Assembly (NCBI GenBank): GCA_018267515.1
Contig: JAFDYJ010000012.1
Location: forward strand, 1 to 64,000
Origin: Bacteroidota bacterium
Lineage (GTDB): Bacteria; Bacteroidota; Bacteroidia; Chitinophagales; Chitinophagaceae
Direction: 5' to 3'
Length of the DNA stretch: 64,000 nucleotides
The notes under the pieces are model-generated. The model did no database searches, was not told the DNA's origin, and saw only the letters and a program-made list of their open reading frames with translations. Every line of letters starts with the position of its first letter. The stretch's first letter is position 1. Shown piece after piece: positions 53,464 through 61,876 of this stretch. The translations under genes and the position numbers were made by a program.

Positions 53464-53731
53464 AATTTGAAATTTATTTATAGTTAACGATAAATAAGCC
53501 AGACATGAGTATGACCTATTTTTCAAAGCTATCAAAGACATTCGAATGAAGCTTCCGCAAAAAGTAAAAAGTAAGTAATAATTTAAACCAAACCACCTGT
53601 TAAGACCCCAACCTGTTTTATTCCCCGGGATAAGTCAATACCAAAATTTAGTTTCAGTAATGCCCCATCCGGGATTAATTAAATTGAATATTAAAATTAT
53701 ATCATTTATCTTCCCTTAACGAATAACCAAC

Positions 53732-55054
53732 ATGTCCTCACAAAATACTGCCGAAGGATTAAAAACTGTTATTGGCGTACCTGCCCTTTCACTTTCTATC
53801 ATCTGCGGCTGTATCGGCGCAGGAATTTTTGCTCTGCCTGCAATTGTAGGTATTTCCCTGGGAGCTTTTGCCATATTTAGTTACATCTTTTGCGGTATTA
53901 TGTTTGCCGCCATTTTATTTTGTTATGCTGAAATCGGAAGCCGGGTGACCAGCAGCGGCGGTTCATACGCCTATGTAGAAGCGGCATTCGGCAAGTTTCC
54001 GGGTTATATCATCAACTGGCTTTATTCCTTTGGCTGGGGTGTTATAGGCAGTGCTGCATTAATGAATGTTCTGGCCGATTCATTAGCTGTTATTTTTCCA
54101 TTCTTTACTACATGGGGAGGACGAGCTCTTTTATTTTTCGGGCTGATTGCATTTATGATAATTATAAATGTCATTGGTGCTAAGCAATCCATCGGCCTTG
54201 TTAAAATCATAACCATATTTAAACTGCTTCCCCTGGCAGGCATTATACTGTTTGGATTCAGATTTATTCAACCTTCAAATCTGCATTGGGAACATTTGCC
54301 CACATTTCAAACATTCAGCAGCGCATCACTGGTTTTATTTTTTGCATTTGCCGGATTTGAAACATCATTAGGAGCAAGTGGGGAAATAAAAAATCCCGGG
54401 CGAACCATCCCTATGAGCATTCTTATTGCAGGCATTGTAGTATTAGCTGTTTATCTCCTTATTCAAACCGTAACACAAGGAATATTGGGGGAGAAAATGA
54501 TATTATTTAAAGAAGCCCCTTTAGCAGCAGTGGCAGAAAAAATTATTGGCCCTATCGGGGCTACCCTTCTTTTAATTTGTGCAGCAGTTTCCTGTTTTGG
54601 AAATGTTACTCTTGACGTACTTTGCACTCCAAGATCGTTGTTTGCAGGAGCTAATGATGGTTTGTTTCCAAAATTTCTGGGAGTGGTGCATCCTAAATTT
54701 TCTACACCCTACTATGCAGTAATCCTTTATGGTATCCTTATTTTTATTTTTTCCATATCCGGAGGATTTAAACAGTTAGCAATGATGGCAAGTGCAATAG
54801 TTCTTGTCATTTATCTTGCCGTTGCTTTAGCAACCATCAAAATGAGAACAAAAAAAAGCCATGAAAAAACATTCAAAGCGCCGGGAGGAATAATCATACC
54901 GCTTATTGCAGTTGCTTCAATTGTCTGGTTACTCACCAGCCTGGGTAAATGGGAAATTCTTTCTACCCTGATATTTATAGGAATTATCTGTATTTTCTAT
55001 TTCGCAACTAAATGGATCAGGTTAAAATTCAATCCACCGGCTTTGATGAAATAA
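53732..55054 (+). CDS. APC-superfamily amino acid transporter
   Basis: A 440-residue transporter with 12 predicted helices. Helix 1 has GCIGAGIFALPAIVG (the GxG substrate motif), followed by EIGSRVTSSGGSYAYVEAAFGKFPG and FAFAGFETSLGASGEIKNPGRTIPMS, typical of amino acid/polyamine antiporters and symporters. It is distinct from the permease at 22437-23765, which has MIDMVGIGPF in helix 1. Substrate unknown. It is a single gene; mnmA follows after 99 nt with its own promoter. Confidence 0.9.
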   Translation: MSSQNTAEGLKTVIGVPALSLSIICGCIGAGIFALPAIVGISLGAFAIFSYIFCGIMFAAILFCYAEIGSRVTSSGGSYAYVEAAFGKFPGYIINWLYSFGWGVIGSAALMNVLADSLAVIFPFFTTWGGRALLFFGLIAFMIIINVIGAKQSIGLVKIITIFKLLPLAGIILFGFRFIQPSNLHWEHLPTFQTFSSASLVLFFAFAGFETSLGASGEIKNPGRTIPMSILIAGIVVLAVYLLIQTVTQGILGEKMILFKEAPLAAVAEKIIGPIGATLLLICAAVSCFGNVTLDVLCTPRSLFAGANDGLFPKFLGVVHPKFSTPYYAVILYGILIFIFSISGGFKQLAMMASAIVLVIYLAVALATIKMRTKKSHEKTFKAPGGIIIPLIAVASIVWLLTSLGKWEILSTLIFIGIICIFYFATKWIRLKFNPPALMK

Positions 55055-55098
55055 TCATATTACATTTAATCACAAGACCTCAGACTTCATCATTCTTC

Positions 55099-55136
55099 TT
55101 TGCAAAAAATCTTCCCGCTCTTCCTTCGTATATTTG
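55099..55136 (+). promoter_or_regulatory. Putative mnmA promoter
   Basis: TATATTTG (55129-55136) matches TAnnTTTG; TTTG at 55099-55102 may be the -33 element, though the 26-nt spacer is long. The transcript would start near 55143, 11 nt before ATG 55154, which supports that start. Confidence 0.45.
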
Positions 55137-55153
55137 CAGGCTATTTTCGATTT

Positions 55154-56266
55154 ATGAGCACAAAAGGAAAAGTGTTGGTGGCAATGAGTGGCGGAATAGA
55201 CAGTACCGTCACTGCTCTGATGCTTCATGATGAAGGTTATGAAGTGATAGGCATCACGATGAAAACATGGGACTATGCCGGTAGCGGCGGCAGTAAAAAA
55301 GAAACCGGCTGTTGCAATGTGGATAGTTTCAACGATGCCCGTATGGCTGCAGTGCAACATGGATTTCCTCATTATATTCTCGACATCCGGGATGAGTTCC
55401 GGGGCTTCGTTATTGATAATTTCGTTGAAGAATACCTGGCAGGAAGAACACCAAACCCATGTGTTCTTTGTAATACTCATATCAAATGGAGGGCTCTGCT
55501 GAAAAGAGCAAATGCACTGGACTGCGATTTCATTGCAACCGGCCATTACGCAAAAATTCGTCAACACGAAAACGGAAGATTTGTTGTAAGTAAAGCTGTA
55601 GATGAGACCAAGGATCAGAGTTACGTTCTTTGGGGCCTGCAACAAGATTTGCTATGCAGAACAATTTTACCGTTAGGCCCCTATCGTAAAACTGAAATCC
55701 GCCAGATGGCGCTGGATTACGGTTACCCGGAACTTGCAAAGAAAAGTGAGAGCTATGAAATATGTTTCGTGCCAGACAATGATTATCGTGGATTTTTAAA
55801 ACGCAGAGTAGATGGCTTGGAAGAAAAAGTGAATGGAGGGAATTATGTTGATACAAAAGGGAATATTATCGGCAAGCATAAAGGTTATCCGTTTTATACT
55901 ATTGGCCAGCGCAAAGGATTGGAAATTGCTTTAGGTCGCCCGGTTTTCGTGACAAAAATAGATCCCGAAACAAATACAATTACATTGGGTGATGAGGAAG
56001 ATCTGGAACAAAATGAAATGATTGTTGCCAAACTAAACCTGGTCAAATATGACATGATCAACCCCGGAATGGAAGCAGTAACAAAGATCCGTTATAAAGA
56101 TAAAGGAGCCCTATCCAACATCTATCCCGAAAACGGGTCTCTGAAAGTCCGGTTTTATGAGCATGTGAAAGGTATCGCACCGGGTCAAAGCGCTGTATTT
56201 TATGAAGAAGATGATGTAATTGGCGGCGGGATTATTCAGTCAGGGGTGCTGAGCCGGGATAGTTGA
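55154..56266 (+). CDS. mnmA: tRNA-specific 2-thiouridylase
   Basis: A 370-residue enzyme making 2-thiouridine at position 34 of tRNAs for Lys, Glu and Gln, including the tRNA-Gln(TTG) encoded here. The PP-loop is SGGIDS at 12-17. Catalytic Cys residues are Cys103 (in NPCVLC) and Cys204 (in YEICFVPD), which form a persulfide/disulfide during catalysis. TGHYAKI and YTIGQRKGLEIALG are also diagnostic. ATG 55154 gives the normal N-terminus; the upstream TTG at 55100 would run through the promoter. Confidence 0.96.
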   Translation: MSTKGKVLVAMSGGIDSTVTALMLHDEGYEVIGITMKTWDYAGSGGSKKETGCCNVDSFNDARMAAVQHGFPHYILDIRDEFRGFVIDNFVEEYLAGRTPNPCVLCNTHIKWRALLKRANALDCDFIATGHYAKIRQHENGRFVVSKAVDETKDQSYVLWGLQQDLLCRTILPLGPYRKTEIRQMALDYGYPELAKKSESYEICFVPDNDYRGFLKRRVDGLEEKVNGGNYVDTKGNIIGKHKGYPFYTIGQRKGLEIALGRPVFVTKIDPETNTITLGDEEDLEQNEMIVAKLNLVKYDMINPGMEAVTKIRYKDKGALSNIYPENGSLKVRFYEHVKGIAPGQSAVFYEEDDVIGGGIIQSGVLSRDS

Positions 56267-56326
56267 GTCTGAATTAATATTGCGAAGTTCGAACAAGATT
56301 TTCATGGTTTTTATAAAAAAATACCC

Positions 56327-56389
56327 TTTAACTATTAATCCATTCACAATTCACCATTAACCATTGACTATTGCCTATTCACTACTTCC
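56327..56389. repeat. Degenerate heptanucleotide tandem repeat (YATTNAC-like)
   Basis: Nine consecutive 7-nt units can be aligned: TTTAACT, ATTAATC, CATTCAC, AATTCAC, CATTAAC, CATTGAC, TATTGCC, TATTCAC, TACTTCC. The period is exact and the sequence varies around YATTNAC. It lies between mnmA and the lipoprotein gene, upstream of a terminator-like hairpin. Function unknown. Confidence 0.65.
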
Positions 56390-56443
56390 CCCTGTCTTTC
56401 AAAACTTTAAAGAGCAATATTTAGTAAAAAAAAGCGTTTTAAT

Positions 56444-56475
56444 CCGGAGAATCTATGATTCCCGGCTTTTTGTTT
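56444..56475 (+). terminator. Terminator-like hairpin upstream of the lipoprotein gene
   Basis: Arms CCGG-A-GAATC and GATTC-CCGG (56444-56453 and 56457-56465, one bulged A) with loop TAT, followed by CTTTTTGTTT. It is 178 nt beyond mnmA, so it may end a long mnmA 3' UTR or an unrecognised small RNA. Confidence 0.75.
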
Positions 56476-56535
56476 ATAGTTTAGAGCAACTAAGATGTTT
56501 GTATCAGCATTATTAGAACTCACAATTTAGTATCC

Positions 56536-57330
56536 ATGAATGCGGTAATAAGACTTATGAGATCATATCCTGTCCCGGGGCTATTGCTTTGGGCACTTCT
56601 CCCCTTCCTGTTTTTTTCCTGTGATAAACAAACATTGGAAAATTTTAAAAATGAACCGCTCAGCGATTATTTGCCGTTGCAGGTAGGAAAATATATCACT
56701 TACCGGGTGGATTCGCTTATATTCACAAACTTTGGCCGCAACGAGGAAACTCATAGTTATCTTGTTAAGCATACTATTGAAGCACAAATCCAGGACAACC
56801 TCGGCAGACCCAGCTACCGGGTTTTTCGATATACGAATGACACGAATGCATCAGGCCCATGGATTCCAACGGGAAGTTATTTTATTACTCCACTGAACAA
56901 TTCCGTCGAAGTCATAGAAGATAACCAGCGTTTTATCAAATTGTATTTACCCATATCCGATAAAACGACGTGGAAAGGAAACAAATACCTGGCTCCTAAT
57001 CCTTATAATACATTATTCAGTTTCAGTAATGATGACGGAATGCAGGATTGGGATTATCAATATGACACTGAAAATTCAACATTCAGTTATGAAGGAAACA
57101 ATTATAACAATGTAATCAGTGTAGAAGAGGCAAATGAATCTTTTAATGTTCCGATTGCCAATCCGGGTGCATATGCTTCTTTTACAAAATCAATAGAACG
57201 ATATTCAAAAAATACCGGTCTCATCTTCCGTGATTTCACCATGTGGGAATACCAACCTAATACAGGCGGCGGCGGTGGTGGGTACCAGGTGGGATTTGGA
57301 CTCACAATGTGGATGGTAGATCACAACTGA
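56536..57330 (+). CDS. Hypothetical lipoprotein
   Basis: A 264-residue protein with a lipoprotein signal: a hydrophobic stretch ending FLFFSC, with Cys29 the likely lipidated residue. The mature region is mostly beta and aromatic-rich (LPLQVGKYITYRVDSLIF resembles N-termini of secreted DUF-type proteins with a first strand GKYITYRV). A poly-Gly stretch lies near the C-terminus. Function unknown. It lies just upstream of, and in the same direction as, the sorted subtilase, with a 52-nt gap that contains the latter's -7 element. Confidence 0.7.
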   Translation: MNAVIRLMRSYPVPGLLLWALLPFLFFSCDKQTLENFKNEPLSDYLPLQVGKYITYRVDSLIFTNFGRNEETHSYLVKHTIEAQIQDNLGRPSYRVFRYTNDTNASGPWIPTGSYFITPLNNSVEVIEDNQRFIKLYLPISDKTTWKGNKYLAPNPYNTLFSFSNDDGMQDWDYQYDTENSTFSYEGNNYNNVISVEEANESFNVPIANPGAYASFTKSIERYSKNTGLIFRDFTMWEYQPNTGGGGGGYQVGFGLTMWMVDHN

Positions 57331-57349
57331 TTTTTCTGATCAATTACTT

Positions 57350-57357
57350 TAAATTTG
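57350..57357 (+). promoter_or_regulatory. Putative -7 element for the subtilase gene
   Basis: TAAATTTG matches TAnnTTTG; transcription would begin near 57364, 19 nt before the ATG. The same octamer precedes the STAS gene at 59-66. Confidence 0.45.
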
Positions 57358-57382
57358 AACAGAGAAATAAAGTCATACCTGA

Positions 57383-59368
57383 ATGAAACAATCGTCACTT
57401 CTCCTTTTTTCCTTGTTCTGTATCCTTGTTCAATCTCCTGCACAGTTCACCCGGTATATTGTAAAATTTAAAGACAAAGGCAATAGCTCTTTTACACTAT
57501 CCAATCCTATCGCTTATTTATCTCAACGTGCCATTGACAGAAGGAGCCGCTATAATATCTCCATTGACAGCAGTGATCTGCCGGTGACTGCCTCTTATAT
57601 TTCACAAATAAAAAATATTACAAACGTCACATTTCTTAATGCTTCCAAATGGCTGAATGCCGTCACGATTCAGACTTCAGATCCTACTGCAATCACAGCA
57701 ATCAATTCCCTTCCATTCGTAAAAAGTGTAAACGGAATTGCAGCCCGGGCCGGACAAAAAAATAATCCGACCACTGACAAGTTTGATCTTGAAACAAAGT
57801 CATCTTTCATTCCAACTGCAAACAGGCCAACAGGAACCGAAGGCGACTATTATAATTACGGTGCTGCTTCATTAGCTGAGATCAATCTTCATAATGGGCA
57901 GTTTCTGCATAATATAGGTTTGCGGGGGCAAAACATGCAAATTGCAATATTGGATGCCGGCTTTACCAATTATACAAGTTTAAAAGCATTCGACAGCATC
58001 AATGCCAACGGCCAGGTTTTGGGAACCTGGGATTTCGTTACCGGCAATGCCGATGTGAATGATCACAACCATGGGATGGAATGTTTATCTATCATTGGTG
58101 GAAATATTCCAGGTCAATTTATTGGGAAAGCGCCAAAAGCAAATTTTTACCTCTATCGCACTGAAGATGCGCCTACAGAATACCCGATTGAAGAATTCAA
58201 TTGGGCTTGTGGAGCAGAAAAGTCAGATAGTACAGGAGCAGATGTAATCTCTACTTCCCTGGGTTATACACAATTTGATAATCCATCGCTTGATCATACT
58301 TATGCTGATTTGAACGGCAAAACCACGATGGCCGCAATTGCTGCAACGATGGCTGCCCGAAAAGGTATTCTTGTTTTTGCTGCCAATGGTAATGATGGAG
58401 CTAAAGCATGGCATTATCTCGGAACTCCTGCTGATGCTGACAGCATTTTATCCGTAGGTGCAGTAAATACAGGAGGTAATGTCGGCACCTTCTCCAGTTA
58501 TGGCCCTTCATCCGATGGAAGAGTTAAGCCTGACGTTGCGTCTATTGGTGTAAGTGCATTGATTGAACTTCCCTCCAATACGGTGGGTACCGGAAACGGC
58601 ACTTCTTTCGCCTGCCCTAATATGGCAGGTTTGGGCACCTGTCTATGGCAAGGCTTTCCGGAATTTAATAACCAAAAAATCATAAAGGCTATTCAGAAGG
58701 CAGGAAACAATTTTGCCACACCTGATGACAGGATCGGCTATGGAATTCCAGATATGAAAATTGCATTTGCAGGTTTGCTGACTGATTTTGCCACTTCTTC
58801 ACTTTCAATCAATAATTGTACAGCCACCTTACAATGGGTAAGCAAGGATGTAAGCACAATGAAATACGAAATTGAAAGAAAGACTGCTGCTGATACTGCA
58901 TTTTCAAAAATTGCTGAAGTTAATCCACAGCCGGGGGCACTGCTTTCAAACCACACTTACCAATTCGTAAATGATCTGACCGATGTAGCAAATGGGAATA
59001 TATTTTACAGGATACGACAGGTAATTGATACAAGTTCCGCCGGATTCAAATCAGTATATATTGACACTTCCGGCACTTCTTTTACTACTGACTGCTCATT
59101 GGTAACCGGCGATAAAGTTTATGCAATTCCTAATCCAACATCTAACGGACAGGCCAAATTGGTGATAGAAACAACTTACCCTGTCCCTAATATGCCTGTT
59201 GCAATCTACGATATGAAAGGAAGTCTTGTTGTTAAAATGGCAGAATCTAAAGCAGCAGGCCGAACCATATTTGATTTACCGGTCAGCAGGCTAAGCAAAG
59301 GAAAATATATAATAAAAGTATATAACAATAAAAAACCTATCGGCACTGCAGCACTGCTCAACTTATAA
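57383..59368 (+). CDS. Subtilisin-like S8 peptidase with type IX C-terminal sorting domain
   Basis: A 661-residue secreted protease. Signal peptide 1-20 (QSPAQ); a pro-region (about 22-120) follows. The catalytic domain (about 155-465) has Asp191 (AILDAGF), His230 (DHNHGMEC), the oxyanion Asn336 (AANGND) and Ser408 (GNGTSFACPNMAG). A beta domain (about 470-580) precedes the type A C-terminal signal (about 588-661: AIPNPTSNGQ, VAIYDMKGSLV, LSKGKYIIKVYN). The signal implies export by the type IX system, consistent with porU2/porV2 in the same window. The His is in a DHNHGME context rather than the commoner HGTHVAG, a known variant of this subfamily. Confidence 0.9.
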   Translation: MKQSSLLLFSLFCILVQSPAQFTRYIVKFKDKGNSSFTLSNPIAYLSQRAIDRRSRYNISIDSSDLPVTASYISQIKNITNVTFLNASKWLNAVTIQTSDPTAITAINSLPFVKSVNGIAARAGQKNNPTTDKFDLETKSSFIPTANRPTGTEGDYYNYGAASLAEINLHNGQFLHNIGLRGQNMQIAILDAGFTNYTSLKAFDSINANGQVLGTWDFVTGNADVNDHNHGMECLSIIGGNIPGQFIGKAPKANFYLYRTEDAPTEYPIEEFNWACGAEKSDSTGADVISTSLGYTQFDNPSLDHTYADLNGKTTMAAIAATMAARKGILVFAANGNDGAKAWHYLGTPADADSILSVGAVNTGGNVGTFSSYGPSSDGRVKPDVASIGVSALIELPSNTVGTGNGTSFACPNMAGLGTCLWQGFPEFNNQKIIKAIQKAGNNFATPDDRIGYGIPDMKIAFAGLLTDFATSSLSINNCTATLQWVSKDVSTMKYEIERKTAADTAFSKIAEVNPQPGALLSNHTYQFVNDLTDVANGNIFYRIRQVIDTSSAGFKSVYIDTSGTSFTTDCSLVTGDKVYAIPNPTSNGQAKLVIETTYPVPNMPVAIYDMKGSLVVKMAESKAAGRTIFDLPVSRLSKGKYIIKVYNNKKPIGTAALLNL

Positions 59369-60571
59369 TGTTTTTTTAAACAGGGCGATGAACATAGAGT
59401 CTGCCTTTTGTTCATACCCCCTCAACAATTCGCTTTTTAGTAGTTTTAATTTCAAATGTTTTGTAATGAAAGAAACAGCTTCTTCATTCTCTTTCTTAAA
59501 TACAGAACAGGTTATATAAATTAAATACCCCTCGTCAGCAAGCGGCATAACTATATTGGATAAAATTTTCTTTTGCAAATCTGCATATTCATCAATCCTT
59601 TCAGAATTGAAAAAAAACAACTGCTCCGGTGTACGGCTCCAGGTGCCGCTGCCGGTGCAGGGAACATCTGCAATAATAACTTCCGGCTTCTGTCCTGATA
59701 AATTCCGGGACACGATTTCCGGTTTTTCAACTTGCAGATCAACAATAAAACTTTTATATCTTCTGATCCCTGCTCTTTCAAATCGCTTCCTGAGATTAGC
59801 AAGAATACTTTCTCTTTTATCGGATAAAGTCAGTTGAATTTTTGGATTCAGGTCATATAGCATTATGGATTTGCCACCGCTCCCCGTACAGCAATCCCAT
59901 ACTTTGATTTTTGATTTAATTTCTGCAATTCCTGATTTTATGATAAATCCGGTTTGTTGAGAATTGAAATCCTGTATCACCGCCTCTTTATCCAAATCAA
60001 TTATGGAATCCAGTTTTGTCGAATTGTCAAATGCAAGACATGAATCAGAGATGGATCTGAAATTTACTCCGGCGTCCAGAAGTTTTTCTTTTACTTTATT
60101 TTCTGATCCGGGCCGCAAACGAAGAAATAAATCCGGTTGCACCAAAAACGATTCACAGAATTTATCATAACCGGCGCCTTCGCTCAATTCATCTTTCCAG
60201 GGGAAAATGTCCTGTATGGAGAATGGAAAATTGAAAATTAAAATTTTTTCATCCAGGGGCAATATCACTTTTTCATTCCATTCCGGTCTCAGCTCCCGCA
60301 GAATTTCATTGGGCTCAATAGAACATAAAAACAAACCTGCCATAATTCTTTCATCCATTGGCAATTTCAGCAAGGCTCTTCCCACCCTGAAATAACAATA
60401 GCATAAATGACTGATTTGCTTCCGGTCCTTTGAACCATATTTCTTGTGTTGTGAAAAATAATTTTTCAGATAGGAAGTAAAAGGTTGCCGGCCGGAGATT
60501 GATGACCCTTCTCCATTGTAAAGAGATAAAATAGAAAAAGCAGAATTAAGATATGAATGAAAGCGACTCAC
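59363..60571 (-). CDS. RsmB/NOP-family RNA (cytosine-C5)-methyltransferase-like protein (GTG start)
   Basis: A 402-residue protein. SAM motif I is VWDCCTGSGGKS near 223-234. Motif IV is ADVPCTGSGTWSRTPE, which holds one catalytic Cys, and motif VI is YITCSVFKKENE, which holds the nucleophilic Cys. This matches m5C rRNA/tRNA methyltransferases. The N-terminal region is divergent from E. coli RsmB and lacks an evident NusB-like domain in full. The start is GTG 60571, 9 nt after the sucB stop; no ATG occurs for the first 70 residues. It is probably cotranscribed with sucA-sucB, with no obvious link in function. Confidence 0.85.
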   Translation of the reverse strand: MSRFHSYLNSAFSILSLYNGEGSSISGRQPFTSYLKNYFSQHKKYGSKDRKQISHLCYCYFRVGRALLKLPMDERIMAGLFLCSIEPNEILRELRPEWNEKVILPLDEKILIFNFPFSIQDIFPWKDELSEGAGYDKFCESFLVQPDLFLRLRPGSENKVKEKLLDAGVNFRSISDSCLAFDNSTKLDSIIDLDKEAVIQDFNSQQTGFIIKSGIAEIKSKIKVWDCCTGSGGKSIMLYDLNPKIQLTLSDKRESILANLRKRFERAGIRRYKSFIVDLQVEKPEIVSRNLSGQKPEVIIADVPCTGSGTWSRTPEQLFFFNSERIDEYADLQKKILSNIVMPLADEGYLIYITCSVFKKENEEAVSFITKHLKLKLLKSELLRGYEQKADSMFIALFKKTL

Positions 60572-60580
60572 CTTTGTGGC

Positions 60581-61816
60581 TTACAATTCCAACAAAGTTT
60601 TTACAGGATCTTTCCCCATCAGCAATTGTTCGGGATTTTCCAGAAGTTCTTTAACCCGAACCAGGAAGCTGACAGATTCACGGCCGTCAATAACCCGATG
60701 ATCATAACTCAATGCCAGGTACATCATAGGACGTACCACAATCTGACCGTTTATAACAACGGGTCTTTCCTGAATCTTATGCATACCGAGAATAGCGCTT
60801 TGCGGTAGATTAATTATAGGAGTGCTCATCAGAGATCCGAATACACCACCATTCGTGATGGTAAAAGTGCCGCCCTGTAATTCTTCCAGGCTTAATTTAT
60901 TATCCCTTGCTTTATTGGCAAGTTCAATTACTTTCTTTTCAATCTCTGACATGCTGAGGCTTTCAGCATTCCTGATTACCGGCACCGTTAATCCTCTTGG
61001 CGTTGAAACTGCAATTGAAATATCACAATAATCATGATAAATCAGATGGTCACCATCAATATATGAATTGACAGCAGGCCATTCCTGCAATGCAATACAA
61101 CAAGCCTTTGCAAAAAAGCTCATAAAGCCTAACCCTACGCCATGAATCTCTTTGAACTTATCTTTATTCTTAGTTCGGATCTCTATGATACGGCTCATAT
61201 CCGCTTCATTAAAAGTAGTAAGCATCGCCGTAGAGTTCTTTGCATCAACAAGGCGTCTTGAGATTGTTTTCCGCAACTGGCTCATTTTTTCTTTTCGTTC
61301 TTCACGGCTGAATAATGCTTTACCGCCTGTAACCTTTCCCGGATTTGCCAGTGCCGCCAACACATCTTCTTTCAATATTTTTCCTCCAATCCCTGATGCT
61401 GCAATGATAGAGGTGTCCACATGTTTATCAGCAATAATTGCTGATGCAACAGGGCTTGCCTTAATATTCGTTTCTGTAGAAACAGGTGGCACATTTTCTT
61501 CTTTTACAGGTGCCTTATCTGCTTTCTTTTTCTTCTCTTCCTTGTTTTCTATTATAGGAGGAACTGCCGATACAGGTTTGGCAGCTGTGTCGTCAATAGA
61601 GGCCAACAGGTCACCAATTTTAAGCGTATCACCTTCCCGTGCAGCGGTCTTTAATATACCTGCTTTTTCCGCATTCACTTCAAATGTTGCCTTTTCACTT
61701 TCCAGCTCTGCAATTACTTCATCCCGGTCAACATATTCTCCATCTTTTTTTGTCCATTTCAGCAAAGTGACTTCGCTAATAGATTCTCCAACAGTTGGAA
61801 CTTTTATTTCTATCAT
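60581..61816 (-). CDS. sucB: 2-oxoglutarate dehydrogenase E2 (dihydrolipoyllysine-residue succinyltransferase)
   Basis: A 411-residue E2 subunit transferring succinyl to CoA in the TCA cycle. The lipoyl domain (1-75) carries Lys42 in ESEKATF. A Pro/Lys/Ala-rich linker (about 80-120) leads to the peripheral subunit-binding domain (about 122-160, [12 protein letters not shown]...[12 protein letters not shown]). The catalytic domain (about 185-411) has the active-site His373 and Asp377 in [12 protein letters not shown]. The [14 protein letters not shown] sequence favours the succinyl rather than the acetyl class. It is 60 nt downstream of sucA. Confidence 0.95.
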   Translation of the reverse strand: MIEIKVPTVGESISEVTLLKWTKKDGEYVDRDEVIAELESEKATFEVNAEKAGILKTAAREGDTLKIGDLLASIDDTAAKPVSAVPPIIENKEEKKKKADKAPVKEENVPPVSTETNIKASPVASAIIADKHVDTSIIAASGIGGKILKEDVLAALANPGKVTGGKALFSREERKEKMSQLRKTISRRLVDAKNSTAMLTTFNEADMSRIIEIRTKNKDKFKEIHGVGLGFMSFFAKACCIALQEWPAVNSYIDGDHLIYHDYCDISIAVSTPRGLTVPVIRNAESLSMSEIEKKVIELANKARDNKLSLEELQGGTFTITNGGVFGSLMSTPIINLPQSAILGMHKIQERPVVINGQIVVRPMMYLALSYDHRVIDGRESVSFLVRVKELLENPEQLLMGKDPVKTLLEL

Positions 61817-61876
61817 AAAAAGCGTTTAGTTTTCATTTTGGTTTTTATTTATCAAAATGTATTCCGGCTCTGCAGG

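Noticed and set aside
55070..55645. 191-codon leftward frame opposite mnmA
   Set aside because: Antisense to conserved mnmA motifs, His/Cys-rich low-quality translation, no domain.
56327..56389. CRISPR array
   Set aside because: Units are only 7 nt, contiguous and without spacers; no cas genes nearby.
61152..61829. 225-codon rightward frame opposite sucB
   Set aside because: Ser/Phe/Ala-rich mirror of the E2 reading frame; no start context or domain.
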